Below the pieces are notes generated by a model. That model was not told where the DNA came from. It did not search any database and saw only the letters and a list, made by a program, of their open reading frames with translations. This document shows, piece by piece, positions 7,983-16,149 of a DNA stretch of 64,000 nucleotides. Within the stretch, counting starts at the first letter, position 1. The number at the start of each line of letters is the position of its first letter. Position numbers and translations under genes: made by a program. The stretch comes from Sphingopyxis fribergensis (GTDB taxonomy: Bacteria; Pseudomonadota; Alphaproteobacteria; Sphingomonadales; Sphingomonadaceae). The stretch spans positions 4,006,501 to 4,070,500 of the forward strand of contig NZ_CP009122.1 of the NCBI RefSeq assembly GCF_000803645.1, in the 5' to 3' direction.

Positions 7983-9797
7983 TCAAACCGTCCCCTCTTC
8001 CTTCTCCGCCTGCTGCCGCGCCCACATATCGGCATAAAGCCCGCGCATCCGCAGCAACTGCTCGTGCGTCCCCGTCTCGGCGACGCGCCCCTTGTCGAGC
8101 ACGATAATCCGGTCCGCCCCCGTCACCGTCGACAGCCGGTGCGCAATCACCAGCGTCGTGCGCCGCGCGGCAATGCGTTCGAGCGTATCCTGGATCGCCG
8201 CCTCGGTGCGGCTGTCGAGCGCGCTCGTCGCTTCGTCGAGGATCAGCACCGGCGGGTTTTTGAGCAGGGTGCGCGCGATCGCGACGCGCTGTTTCTCGCC
8301 GCCCGACAGCTTCAGCCCGCGCTCGCCGACCTCGGTGTCATAACCCTGCGGCAGGATGCCGATGAAGCCGTCGATCGCCGCGCCCTCGGCCGCCGCCGCG
8401 ATGTCATCGGCGCTCGCGCCTTCGCGGCCATAGGCGATATTATAGCCGATGCTGTCGTTGAACAGCACCGTGTCCTGCGGGACGATGCCGATCTCGGCGC
8501 GCAGGCTCTTCTGCGTCACCTGCGAAATATCCTGACCGTCGATCAGCACGCGCCCGCCCTGCGGATCATAGAAACGGAACAGCAGCCGCGCGATCGTCGA
8601 CTTGCCCGCGCCCGAAGGCCCGACGATCGCCAGCGTCTCGCCCGCGCCGACCGCAAAGCTGACGCCGTTCAAAATCGTTCGGTCGGGCTCATAGCCGAAG
8701 ACGACATTCTCGAACGCCACCGCGCCGCCGTTCACCACCAGCGGTCCCGCGCCCGGCGCATCGCTGATCTCGCTCGGCGTGTCGATCAGGCGGAACATCG
8801 CCTCCATGTCGATCAGCCCCTGGCGGATGACGCGATAGACCATGCCGAGCATGTCGAGCGGGCGGAAAAGCTGCGCGAGCAAGGTGTTCACCAGCACCAC
8901 GTCGCCGACCTGGAACTGCCCCTTCGACCAGCCCCACACCGTATAGGCCATCGCCCCCGCAAGCGCGAAATTGGTGATCAGGCTTTGCCCCATGTTCAGC
9001 CACGCAAGGCTGTTCTCGCTCTTCACCGCGGCGCGCGCATATTGATCGGCGACGTCGCGATACCGCGCTTCCTCGCGCGCCTCGGCGCCGAAATATTTGA
9101 CCGTTTCGTAATTGAGCAGGCTGTCGACGCTGCGCCCGATCGTCAGCGTGTCGAGGTCGTTCATCCGCGTGCGCAGCGCATTGCGCCAGTCGGTCACCTT
9201 GCGCGTGAAGATGATATAGACGACGACCATCAACGCGGTCGCGCTGGCGAGGCCGAAGCTGAACTTGGTCCAGAAGATGATGAGCACCGCGGCGAGCTCG
9301 ATGATCGTCGGCGCGATGTTGAACAGCAGGAAATAGAGCATCGTGTCGATGCTCTTGGTGCCGCGCTCGATCACCTTGGTGACCTCGCCCGTCCGCCGCG
9401 CGAGGTGGAAGCGCAGGCTCAGTGCGTGAAGATGGCTGAAAGTCGCGATCGCCAGCTCGCGCGTCGCATCCTGCCCGACCCGCTCGAACACGACGTTGCG
9501 CAGATTGTCGAACAGCACCCCGGCAAAGCGCGCGCCGGCATAAGCGAGCACCAGCCCGATCGCGAGCGCGACGCCTTCCTCCATCCCCGGCGCCATCTTG
9601 TCGATCGCGGCGCCATAGAGGAAGCCCATCGACAGCTGGACGCCCTTCGAGACGAGCACGATAAGCCCCGCGAGGACGATGCGGACCTTGTGCTCGCGCT
9701 GCCCCGCAGGCCACAGATAGGGCAGGAAACGCCTGAGTGTATCGAGGACGGGCGGCTCGCTCGCCGCGTCGGCGGAAGTGGAGGTGTCAGGCGGCAT
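7983..9797 (-). CDS. Atm1/HMT1-type ABC exporter (fused permease-ATPase)
   Basis: A 604-residue half-transporter. After a short polar N-terminus come about six membrane helices of an ABC type-1 exporter domain (KGVQLSMGFLYGAAIDKM, NLRNVVFERVGQDATREL). The ATPase carries Walker A GPSGAGKST, signature LSGGEKQRVAIART, Walker B LILDEATSALD and the H-loop AHRLSTV. Length and sequence match the Atm1/ABCB7 group; the well-studied Novosphingobium aromaticivorans NaAtm1, also a sphingomonad protein, exports glutathione conjugates and contributes to heavy-metal tolerance. A similar role is inferred. The 3' end faces the low-G+C cassette. Confidence 0.92.
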   Translation of the reverse strand: MPPDTSTSADAASEPPVLDTLRRFLPYLWPAGQREHKVRIVLAGLIVLVSKGVQLSMGFLYGAAIDKMAPGMEEGVALAIGLVLAYAGARFAGVLFDNLRNVVFERVGQDATRELAIATFSHLHALSLRFHLARRTGEVTKVIERGTKSIDTMLYFLLFNIAPTIIELAAVLIIFWTKFSFGLASATALMVVVYIIFTRKVTDWRNALRTRMNDLDTLTIGRSVDSLLNYETVKYFGAEAREEARYRDVADQYARAAVKSENSLAWLNMGQSLITNFALAGAMAYTVWGWSKGQFQVGDVVLVNTLLAQLFRPLDMLGMVYRVIRQGLIDMEAMFRLIDTPSEISDAPGAGPLVVNGGAVAFENVVFGYEPDRTILNGVSFAVGAGETLAIVGPSGAGKSTIARLLFRFYDPQGGRVLIDGQDISQVTQKSLRAEIGIVPQDTVLFNDSIGYNIAYGREGASADDIAAAAEGAAIDGFIGILPQGYDTEVGERGLKLSGGEKQRVAIARTLLKNPPVLILDEATSALDSRTEAAIQDTLERIAARRTTLVIAHRLSTVTGADRIIVLDKGRVAETGTHEQLLRMRGLYADMWARQQAEKEEGTV

Positions 9798-9837
9798 GCG
9801 CGCCCCATGTAGGGGCGATAGGCCGCGCTAACAACGC

Positions 9838-9987
9838 TTACCGCGACTGACCATATCCGGCATGACGGATGATCCGGTCGATCAGGCGCCGTTCTTCGGA
9901 TGTCGGGGTCGGCACGATCGCGGCAGGGGGTTCCTGGCGGCGACCAAATAACGGACGTCGGGGCGGGACGATGGGGGAAAAGCGCAT
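9838..9987 (-). CDS. Candidate 49-residue basic protein
   Basis: An ATG frame of 49 codons in the 290-bp gap between the ABC exporter and lptA. It begins MRFSPIVPPRRPLFGRRQ and ends with TSEERRLIDRIIRHAGYGQSR. The C-terminal half reads as an amphipathic helix and the composition is protein-like. No convincing Shine-Dalgarno sequence precedes it. It may be a real small protein conserved in sphingomonads, or chance in G+C-rich DNA. Confidence 0.35.
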   Translation of the reverse strand: MRFSPIVPPRRPLFGRRQEPPAAIVPTPTSEERRLIDRIIRHAGYGQSR

Positions 9988-10091
9988 GGGGGCTGCTTTC
10001 ACGCTGTGCGGCGTCGCCCCCCGGCTCCGCGATGATCTGGTCCCGCACCCATGGTGCAGGAGCGTGGTTGCAACCCGGTTAAAGGCGTTGG

Positions 10092-10670
10092 TTACTGCTT
10101 TCTTTCCGGTACCGTGAAGGTGCCCGTGACGCGCCCGCCGCTGCCGCCCTGCACCGGATTGCCGTCGGGACCGCGCGCCGCGCCGCGCCCGTCGACCGTC
10201 GCGCGGCCGGTGCTGAGGTCGATCACCATGCGCCCGCCGTTCAGCCGGTTGCCGCGCTGGGTCAGCTGGACATTGCCGACCATCGTGATCAGCCGCCGGT
10301 CGAGGTCATAGATGGCGACATTGCCCGATGCGCGCTCGTCGCCCTTAGTCACCACGACCCCGCCGGTCGCGTCGAGCCGGTTGACTTCGGTGCCGCCCTG
10401 GCGGCTGTAGGCGACGGTCATCCGCGCCGCAGTCAGCGTCATTCCCGCCTGCGTCACGCGGACATTGCCCTCGAGCACGACGCGGTCGGCGCGGTCCTGC
10501 ACCTCGATGCTGCCCGCGTCGAAATCGACCGGGGCGGCGCTGTTGTGGTTGGCGAGCGCCTGCGCGTGCGCACTGTCGCCGCCGGCACCGGCCGACAGCA
10601 GCGCGAAGCTGGTCAGCGCAAAGCCCGCGCCGGCCAGCAGCATGCTCTTTATCGGCGATACGCGGTTCAT
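10092..10670 (-). CDS. lptA: LptA/OstA-like lipopolysaccharide transport periplasmic protein
   Basis: 192 residues with a signal peptide (hydrophobic stretch FALTSFALLSAGAGG, then SAHAQA). The mature part is an OstA-like beta-jellyroll (VVLEGNVRVTQAGMTLTAARM and MVGNVQLTQRGNRLNGGRM). LptA bridges the periplasm and carries LPS from LptBFGC to LptDE. It overlaps the lptC gene by 4 bases, the usual order lptC-lptA. lptB and the rpoN-type genes that often follow are not here; a repeat-free gap and the ABC exporter follow instead. Confidence 0.9.
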   Translation of the reverse strand: MNRVSPIKSMLLAGAGFALTSFALLSAGAGGDSAHAQALANHNSAAPVDFDAGSIEVQDRADRVVLEGNVRVTQAGMTLTAARMTVAYSRQGGTEVNRLDATGGVVVTKGDERASGNVAIYDLDRRLITMVGNVQLTQRGNRLNGGRMVIDLSTGRATVDGRGAARGPDGNPVQGGSGGRVTGTFTVPERKQ

Positions 10671-11305
10671 TTGATCACTCCCTGATTGATCCGCAGCCGC
10701 GCATTGCCCTGCAGGCGCACGATCCGTTTGTCGAGGTCGGCGGTCAGCTGGTTGGCCGAAAATGTGCCGATGTTCAACGTGCCATTGACGCCATTCTGCC
10801 CGATCAGGCTGCGCGTCTTGAGGTCGACCGCGACATTGCTCGCGTCGATCCGGTATCCGCCCGCGCTCTTGACACGAAGCAGCCCCGGCACGTCCACCTT
10901 TTCGGTGTCCATATTATAGGCGCTGTCCTTCGCGACGATCGTCGCCGGACCGTCGGCGAGCTTGATCGCGCCCGACAGGTCGGTCATCCGCACGATCGGT
11001 TCGGCCGAGCTTTTCTGGACCGCGCTACCCGCGAGCAGCGCGAAGGGCTGCCCCTTCGCATCCTGGCCGCGATATTCGGCGCGCGTTACCTTCATCCGCT
11101 CGCTCGCCATATCGACCTTGTCCTTCGACAAGAGGAAGCTGATCTCGGCGCGCTGGGTGAAGGGCGAAAAGACGAGCACCGCCGCGACGACGCCGATGAC
11201 GAGCGGCAGGCCGTAGCGCAGGATACGCACGACCTTGTCGTGGCTCGACCCGCTCGTCGCCCACATGCGGCGCATCGTGCGGTCAAGATCGGCGCGTTCG
11301 GACAT
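10667..11305 (-). CDS. lptC: LptC LPS export ABC transporter periplasmic protein
   Basis: 212 residues from an ATG at 11305 (MSERADLDRTMRRMWATSG). A single membrane anchor (ILRYGLPLVIGVVAAVLVFS) is followed by a periplasmic LptC jellyroll with MTDLSGAIKLADG and ASNVAVDLKTRSLIGQNGV. LptC sits in the inner membrane with LptBFG and hands LPS to LptA, encoded next with a 4-base overlap. The frame continues upstream of 11305, but that part has no family similarity. Confidence 0.88.
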   Translation of the reverse strand: MSERADLDRTMRRMWATSGSSHDKVVRILRYGLPLVIGVVAAVLVFSPFTQRAEISFLLSKDKVDMASERMKVTRAEYRGQDAKGQPFALLAGSAVQKSSAEPIVRMTDLSGAIKLADGPATIVAKDSAYNMDTEKVDVPGLLRVKSAGGYRIDASNVAVDLKTRSLIGQNGVNGTLNIGTFSANQLTADLDKRIVRLQGNARLRINQGVIK

Positions 11306-11322
11306 GCTTGCGAATCGCCTCT

Positions 11323-11940
11323 TCAGGTGTGCGCGAAGATGTCGACCTCGGGCCAACCGGCCAGGTCGAGCGCCGCGCGCGTCGGCAGGAAATCGAAACA
11401 GGCCTGCGCCAATTCAGTGCGCCCTTCGCGCGCCAACCGCATATCGAGGATATCCTTCATCGCGTGCAGGAAGCGCACGTCGCTCGCGGCATAGTCGCGC
11501 TGCGCATCGGAAAGTTCGGCGGCGCCCCAGTCGCTCGACTGCTGCTGCTTCGACACTTCCTGGCCCAGCAATTCGCGCACCAATTCCTTGAGCCCGTGGC
11601 GGTCGGTGTAGGTGCGGATCAGCTTCGAGGCGATCTTGGTGCAATAGACGGGCGCCGTCACGACGCCGAGCGCCTGCTGCAGCGCGGCGATGTCGAAGCG
11701 CGCAAAATGGAACAGTTTCAACCGGTTGGGGTCGGTCAATATCGCCTTTAGCACCGGCGCGTCATACGTACTGCCGGGTTTGAAACGGACGAGATGTTCG
11801 TCGCCCGACCCGTCGCTGATCTGGACGAGGCATAGCCGGTCACGCAGCGGGTTCAGGCCCATGGTCTCGGTATCGATCGCGACCGCGCCCGAACCCAGCA
11901 CGCCCTCGGGCAAATCTTCTTCGTGAAAATAGACAGTCAT
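11323..11940 (-). CDS. nrnC: NrnC-type oligoribonuclease (RNase D-like 3'-5' exonuclease)
   Basis: 205 residues made up of one DEDDy exonuclease domain. Motif I is AIDTETMGLNPLRDRL, motif II HFARFDIAALQQAL, motif III YAASDVRFLHAM (Tyr and Asp), with TYTDRHGLKELVRELLGQ between. The ending (FLPTRAALDLAGWPEVDIFAHT) matches NrnC of Bartonella and Caulobacter. Alphaproteobacteria lack orn and use NrnC to degrade 2-4 nt RNAs and pGpG. Unlike true RNase D it has no HRDC domains. It is probably the first gene of the nrnC-lptC-lptA unit, with only 17 bases between nrnC and lptC. Confidence 0.93.
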   Translation of the reverse strand: MTVYFHEEDLPEGVLGSGAVAIDTETMGLNPLRDRLCLVQISDGSGDEHLVRFKPGSTYDAPVLKAILTDPNRLKLFHFARFDIAALQQALGVVTAPVYCTKIASKLIRTYTDRHGLKELVRELLGQEVSKQQQSSDWGAAELSDAQRDYAASDVRFLHAMKDILDMRLAREGRTELAQACFDFLPTRAALDLAGWPEVDIFAHT

Positions 11941-12201
11941 GCGCCCGCCTTAGGCCAAGCGGCCGTGCCGCTCAATGGCTGGTTTTCGCGGGTGCAGACC
12001 GCCCGCCACGGGGCTGCGGCAAAGCGCAGGATATTCGCAACGGGTCGTTGAATTTTCCGTTCGCAGATGGCGTTCATTTAAGCTATATATTACGCCGTTA
12101 GAGGCACGGGGCGAGTCTGTGCCCATGGTGAACTGCGTCCCCGTCCGACGCAAGGCGCTGATCGAATGGGGTATGGACGAACCGAAAGCGACTATTAGAC
12201 A
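11941..12201. other. Intergenic region and probable cold-shock leader
   Basis: No convincing gene is seen in these 260 bases. An open frame from 11975 that ends by ATGA overlap with the cold-shock gene has no protein-like character. A TTCGCA-N18-TATATA pair (12060-12089) could be the promoter of the downstream gene. That would leave a leader of about 100 nt, as is usual for cold-shock mRNAs. Confidence 0.35.
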
Positions 12202-12990
12202 ATGAGTTTCAACAAGGATCGCCGCGGCCAGCGGGGACGCGGCAAGCGCGATGATTTCGGCAATTTCGACAGCTTCGAACCTGCACCCTATGGCGGCGAT
12301 AGCTATGGCGGCGGCAATCGCGGTGGCGGTTTCGGCGACCGCGGCGGCTTCGGTGGCGGCGATCGTGGCGGCGGCTTCGGTGGCGGCGATCGTGGCGGCG
12401 GCTTCGGCGGCGGCGATCGTGGCGGCGGCTTCGGCGGCGGACGTGGCGGCGGTATGCCCGCGCAGGTCGTCGGCGAAGGCAATGGCACGGTAAAATTCTT
12501 CAACGCGGCAAAGGGCTTCGGTTTCGTCGCACGCGACGATGGCGGCGAAGATGTGTTCGTGCACATCAGCGCGGTCGAACAGGCCGGGCTTGCCGGTCTC
12601 GCTTCGGGCCAGCCGCTCGGCTTCACGCTCGTCGAACGCAACGGCAAGGTGTCGGCCATCGATCTGAAGATCGAAGGCGAACCGATGCCGATCGAGGACA
12701 ATGGTCCGCGCCGCGACGATCGCGGCCCCGGCGCCGCCCCGGGCGGCGCCCGCGGCCGTCGTCAGCTGACCGGTGAACGCACCTCGGGCACCGTCAAATT
12801 CTTCAACACGACGAAGGGCTTCGGCTTTATCGCGCGCGACGACGGACAGGCCGATGCCTTCGTCCACATCAGCGCGGTGCAGCGCGCCGGTATGGCGGGC
12901 CTCGACGAAGGCGATCGCGTCGCGTTCGACATCGAGGTCGACGACCGCGGCAAGTTCGCCGCGGTGAACATCCAGCCGCATCAGGACTGA
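12202..12990 (+). CDS. Two-domain cold-shock protein with glycine-rich N-terminal repeats
   Basis: 262 residues. The first ~85 form a low-complexity Gly/Arg/Asp/Phe tract with a tandem unit GGGFGGGDR. Two cold-shock domains follow. CSD1 starts GNGTVKFFNAAKGFGFVARD with DVFVHISAVE (RNP1 and RNP2). CSD2 starts SGTVKFFNTTKGFGFIARDD with DAFVHISAVQ. An RNA-chaperone role is inferred from the domains. The RGG-like tract is unusual for a bacterial Csp and resembles eukaryotic RNA-binding disorder. No strong Shine-Dalgarno sequence precedes the ATG. A rho-independent terminator follows at once. Confidence 0.92.
   Translation: MSFNKDRRGQRGRGKRDDFGNFDSFEPAPYGGDSYGGGNRGGGFGDRGGFGGGDRGGGFGGGDRGGGFGGGDRGGGFGGGRGGGMPAQVVGEGNGTVKFFNAAKGFGFVARDDGGEDVFVHISAVEQAGLAGLASGQPLGFTLVERNGKVSAIDLKIEGEPMPIEDNGPRRDDRGPGAAPGGARGRRQLTGERTSGTVKFFNTTKGFGFIARDDGQADAFVHISAVQRAGMAGLDEGDRVAFDIEVDDRGKFAAVNIQPHQD
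12340..12447 (+). repeat. 27-bp tandem repeat encoding GGGFGGGDR units
   Basis: About three to four tandem copies of a 27-bp unit (GGCGGCGGCTTCGGTGGCGG then CGATCGT) encode the Gly-rich part of the cold-shock protein. Copies differ only at third positions. Because the unit is a multiple of three, slippage would alter copy number without breaking the frame. Confidence 0.75.
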
Positions 12991-13012
12991 TCGGTCGGAC
13001 AGAAAACGAAAA

Positions 13013-13037
13013 GGGCGGCTCTGGGGCCGCCCTTTTT
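13013..13037 (+). terminator. Rho-independent terminator of the cold-shock gene
   Basis: GGGCGGC and GCCGCCC pair around a 6-nt loop and are followed at once by TTTTT. The stem starts 22 bases after the stop codon. Confidence 0.9.
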
Positions 13038-13082
13038 GTTTGGGGAGAAAGGCATCGACTAGCGATCGAAAGCCGCTTTTCT

Positions 13083-13205
13083 CCTCCCCTCCCGCGGGCG
13101 GGAGGGGTCGGGGGTGGGCAGCGGAGGTGCGTTCATGCCCACCCCGCTGCGACTAAAGAGCAAAGCTCGCCAGTCTCGCTGCCCCTCCCGCTTGCAGGAG
13201 AGGAG
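13083..13205. repeat. Palindromic intergenic repeat (CTCCCGCGGGCGGGAGG type)
   Basis: The outer arms CCTCCCCTCCCGCGGGCGGG and CCCCTCCCGCTTGCAGGAGA enclose a GCTGCGACTAAAGAGCAAAGCTCGC-like core. A similar core occurs at 19.95 kb (GCTGCGACTAGCGAGCAAGC). It lies between the csp terminator and the dps stop. Confidence 0.65.
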
Positions 13206-13212
13206 TCCTCGC

Positions 13213-13674
13213 TCAATATCCCAGCGTCGCTTCCAGAAACCAGATCCGCTGCTGCGCCTCGTCGGCCCATCCGTCGACCAGCCCGCTCGTCGCAATGTCG
13301 CCATCGGCTTCGGCCGCGGCCTTCACCTCCTTGAGCTGACCGAGCAGAATCTTGTTGTCGCCCGCCAGCGTGCGGATCATCGCCTCGGCGTCGACGCCTG
13401 CGGCATCGTCGTCGCGGATCGACGCGCGGCGGCTCACATCACCGATCGAGCGCAATGTCGGCGCGCCATTTTTGCGCACTCGTTCGGCAATCAGGTCGGT
13501 CGTCGCAAAAATCTGCGCCGCCTGCTCGTCGAACAGCAGGTGCAGCTCGCGAAAGCGCGGGCCCTGGACATGCCAGTGGTAATTCTTCGTCTTGAGATAG
13601 AGCGCGAAACTGTCGGCGAGCAGCGCGTTCAGCGCATCGGCGACCGCGGGTGCATTGTTGTTTTTCTCGGACAT
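13213..13674 (-). CDS. dps: Dps-family DNA-binding/ferritin-like protein
   Basis: 153 residues, one ferritin-like four-helix bundle. The Dps ferroxidase ligands are visible: KTKNYHWHVQGP (His), ELHLLFDEQ (Asp and Glu) and the region near RIRE/AERVRKNG. Dps oxidises Fe2+ with H2O2 and protects DNA in stress and stationary phase. The N-terminal tail has only one Lys, so direct DNA binding is uncertain. It is a single-gene unit on the minus strand. Confidence 0.92.
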   Translation of the reverse strand: MSEKNNNAPAVADALNALLADSFALYLKTKNYHWHVQGPRFRELHLLFDEQAAQIFATTDLIAERVRKNGAPTLRSIGDVSRRASIRDDDAAGVDAEAMIRTLAGDNKILLGQLKEVKAAAEADGDIATSGLVDGWADEAQQRIWFLEATLGY

Positions 13675-13788
13675 GGGAACATCCTTTCTGTTGCTCCGCC
13701 TATATAGCGATTCCTGCCCGCCTCTTCCTATTGAACCTTTGGGTGAGTTTCATCGACGAAAACGATTAAACAGCATCAATTGAGCGCA

Positions 13789-14355
13789 TCAACCGATCAT
13801 TCCGAACGCGCCGAGCGCATTACGCAGCCCCCAGAAGATCAGGATTGCGGCGGCGGCCCAGCGCAGGTTCCGCGCCCCGCGCCGCTCCGCCAACCTTGGG
13901 CCAAAGGCGAGGAAAGGCAGCATCGCCAGCGTCCAGCCGACCAGCCCGCCCGCCGCGGCCCATTGCCCGGCGCCGCTCGTCGCAGCGAGCGCGCCGATCA
14001 GGAAGTGGCTGCGATCGCCGAACTGGTTCGCGAGCATCCGGCCCGCCAACATCACGGGCGGACCATCGTTAGCGCCTGCATCCGACGCCGGTTTCATCGG
14101 ACACAACAAAGCGACCGCGGCCGAGAGCATCGCAAGCGTAACAAGCAGAGCAGCGACGCCCTGCCCGATCATCGCGTTGGCAATCGCGCCCGCGGTCGCG
14201 GCGATGACCGCGTTGACGATGAAAGCCGAAAAAGCGATGCCGACCGTAACACGCCGATCGCTACGCGCGCTCACCAGTCGCGACAGCAGGGTCCCGCTGC
14301 GCCCGTCGGCATTGGCGAGCAACACTGCCACCAGCGCAAGCATGATTGCATCCAT
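13789..14355 (-). CDS. GDT1/TMEM165 (UPF0016)-family membrane transporter
   Basis: 188 residues, about six hydrophobic segments in two halves. The second half has QFGDRSHFLIGALAA, a match to the family ExGDK/R-S/T signature. The first half has NADGRSGTLL, a degenerate form without the leading Glu. UPF0016 proteins transport Mn2+ or Ca2+ against H+. The loss of the first acidic motif questions cation transport here. It lies downstream of the 109-residue gene in the same direction, 31 bases apart. Confidence 0.72.
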   Translation of the reverse strand: MDAIMLALVAVLLANADGRSGTLLSRLVSARSDRRVTVGIAFSAFIVNAVIAATAGAIANAMIGQGVAALLVTLAMLSAAVALLCPMKPASDAGANDGPPVMLAGRMLANQFGDRSHFLIGALAATSGAGQWAAAGGLVGWTLAMLPFLAFGPRLAERRGARNLRWAAAAILIFWGLRNALGAFGMIG

Positions 14356-14386
14356 CGATTACGTCTGAATCGTCAGGCGCTTGGCG

Positions 14387-14716
14387 TCAATGCCCCAGCC
14401 GAACCGCGACCGACGCCAGCCACGCCTCTTGTGCGGCGGACGACAACGGCCCGCGCGGCACGCTTGCGGCATCGCTCATCGCGTCGAGATAGGTCAGGAT
14501 CGCGGCGCGATAGCCGCCCCCGGCAACTGCCGATTCGAGCCGGCTCGCCAGCGTTTCGACCGCTGCAAAGCCATTGTCGCGCGCGAGGCACCGAATGTCG
14601 TCGACTCCCCGCACGATCTGCGCCAGCGCGCGATGCGGCAGCGCTTCGGCCAGCGCACCGATCTGGTCGGTTATCCGGTTCTGGATGTCGAGATATGGGT
14701 CGGTCTGGTTTCGCAT
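14387..14716 (-). CDS. Conserved hypothetical protein, helical
   Basis: 109 residues, no signal peptide or membrane segment, mainly helical (ITDQIGALAEALPHRALAQIVRGVDD). I do not recognise the family. The ATG is at 14716. Upstream, 59 bases away, lies a run of 15 G residues, which could influence its promoter. It may be cotranscribed with the GDT1-like gene. Confidence 0.6.
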   Translation of the reverse strand: MRNQTDPYLDIQNRITDQIGALAEALPHRALAQIVRGVDDIRCLARDNGFAAVETLASRLESAVAGGGYRAAILTYLDAMSDAASVPRGPLSSAAQEAWLASVAVRLGH

Positions 14717-14774
14717 CTTACCCCCCTGTCGTGATGGGGACGATGCGCTATTTTGGTTAACGCACAGTTAGCGC

Positions 14775-14789
14775 GGGGGGGGGGGGGGG
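14775..14789. repeat. 15-G homopolymer tract
   Basis: Fifteen consecutive G on the + strand between the diguanylate cyclase stop (14806) and the start of the 109-residue gene (14716). Such tracts slip readily. It may be a real contingency tract or a sequencing/assembly length error. Confidence 0.85.
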
Positions 14790-14805
14790 CGAATGGCCGC
14801 TGGTC

Positions 14806-15450
14806 CTAGCGGTGGCCCGGAAGGCCCGCGAGCCCCTGCTTGCTGCGATACATGTCGCGGTCGGCGGCGGCCAAAATGTCGGACTCGGTCATCCCGGTTT
14901 GCAACATCGCGACGCCGAAGCATGCGGACAGCCCAATCTCGTGCCCGTCATAATCGGCGGGCGCGGCGCTGAGCACGTCGCACAGCCGCTCGACCTGCGC
15001 GCGCGCGCCGGCCTCGCTCGACTGGTCGAGGATCAGCCCGAATTCGTCGCCGCCGATGCGCGCTGCGACGTCGGTCGCACGGATCGAACTCGCGAGCCGT
15101 TTGGCGATTTCCATCAGCGCAAAGTCGCCCGCGGCATGGCCAAAGCTGTCGTTGATATATTTGAGCTGGTTGACGTCGATAAAGACGACCGCGGCGCGTT
15201 CGGCGTGACGCTCGAACCGCGCCATGCGGTGATGGATCGCGGTCAGGAAATAACGGCGGTTGAACAAAGGGGTCAGCGTATCGCGCTCGGACACACGTTC
15301 CAGCTCGGCGACGGCGATCTTGAGCACGCGGTTTTCGCGGCGCAATGCGTCGCGTTCGCGGCGTATTTCACGCAGCTGGTCTTCGATGGAGTCCAGGGCG
15401 ACGGTGCCGAACTGGTCAACCGCGATCCGTGCCCCCCCTACGCTATCCAT
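14806..15450 (-). CDS. GGDEF-domain diguanylate cyclase
   Basis: 214 residues. An N-terminal ~60-residue coiled coil (IEDQLREIRRERDALRRENRVLKIAVAELE, heptad-like) leads into a GGDEF domain with DTLTPLFNRRYF, the active-site RIGGDEFGL and the I-site RATD exactly five residues before GGDEF. It should make c-di-GMP and be subject to product inhibition. No membrane or sensor domain is present, so input probably comes through the coiled coil or a partner. The start codon choice is uncertain. Confidence 0.9.
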   Translation of the reverse strand: MDSVGGARIAVDQFGTVALDSIEDQLREIRRERDALRRENRVLKIAVAELERVSERDTLTPLFNRRYFLTAIHHRMARFERHAERAAVVFIDVNQLKYINDSFGHAAGDFALMEIAKRLASSIRATDVAARIGGDEFGLILDQSSEAGARAQVERLCDVLSAAPADYDGHEIGLSACFGVAMLQTGMTESDILAAADRDMYRSKQGLAGLPGHR

Positions 15451-15647
15451 TCAACGTCCCCGAAACCTACCCACGATCCCCGGCCGAATGCCGACGGCTA
15501 TTGAGCGGCGACCCTAGTCCCGACTTGATACCAATCGGTAAACGCACCCGACATCAATTGCGCGGCGTTGCCCGAAGGTGGCACAGCCGCTAGGGGGAAG
15601 GCGGCGGCGATTCACAAGGGATGAAGGCCGGGGCAGGAGGGATTGGA

Positions 15648-16145
15648 ATGGGCGATACAGCCCCGTTAGTCGGTGTCGTGATGGGCAGCCAGTCGGACTG
15701 GCCGACGATGGCGCACGCCGTCCAGATCCTCGAAGAGTTCGGCATCGCGCACGAGGTGCAGATCGTATCGGCGCACCGCACCCCCGACCGCCTTGTAAAC
15801 TATGCGAAAAGCGCCGCGGACCGCGGGCTGAAGGCGATCATCGCGGGCGCCGGCGGCGCCGCGCACCTGCCCGGCATGGTCGCGTCGATGACGCGCGTCC
15901 CGGTGCTCGGCGTCCCCGTCCAGTCGGCGGCACTCAGCGGCGTCGACAGCCTCTATTCGATCGTCCAGATGCCCGGCGGCGTGCCGGTGGCGACCTTTGC
16001 GATTGGCAAGGCGGGCGCGACCAACGCCGGCCTGTTCGCCGCCGCGCTGCTCGCGAATAACGATGCCAATCTGGCACAAAAACTCGACGCCTGGCGCGAC
16101 GCGCAGACGAACGCCGTCGCCCCTACCCCCGTGCGCGAGGGCTGA
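15648..16145 (+). CDS. purE: 5-(carboxyamino)imidazole ribonucleotide mutase PurE
   Basis: 165 residues; N5-CAIR to CAIR in purine synthesis, cytoplasmic. The signatures are [21 protein letters not shown] (catalytic His), [14 protein letters not shown] and [14 protein letters not shown]. The ATG at 15648 has AGGAGG eight bases upstream and is preferred over the in-frame ATG at 15621. It starts the long run purE-purK-folA-dipeptidase-ribF, and purK begins 4 bases after it. Confidence 0.95.
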   Translation: MGDTAPLVGVVMGSQSDWPTMAHAVQILEEFGIAHEVQIVSAHRTPDRLVNYAKSAADRGLKAIIAGAGGAAHLPGMVASMTRVPVLGVPVQSAALSGVDSLYSIVQMPGGVPVATFAIGKAGATNAGLFAAALLANNDANLAQKLDAWRDAQTNAVAPTPVREG

Positions 16146-16149
16146 TCTT

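Noticed and set aside
11975..12205. Open frame of 76 codons ending by ATGA overlap with the cold-shock gene
   Set aside because: No ribosome-binding site, no recognisable composition and it crosses the likely promoter and leader, so the overlap looks accidental.
15621..15647. Earlier ATG of purE
   Set aside because: The later ATG at 15648 has AGGAGG at ideal distance and the family N-terminus; the extra 9 residues match nothing.
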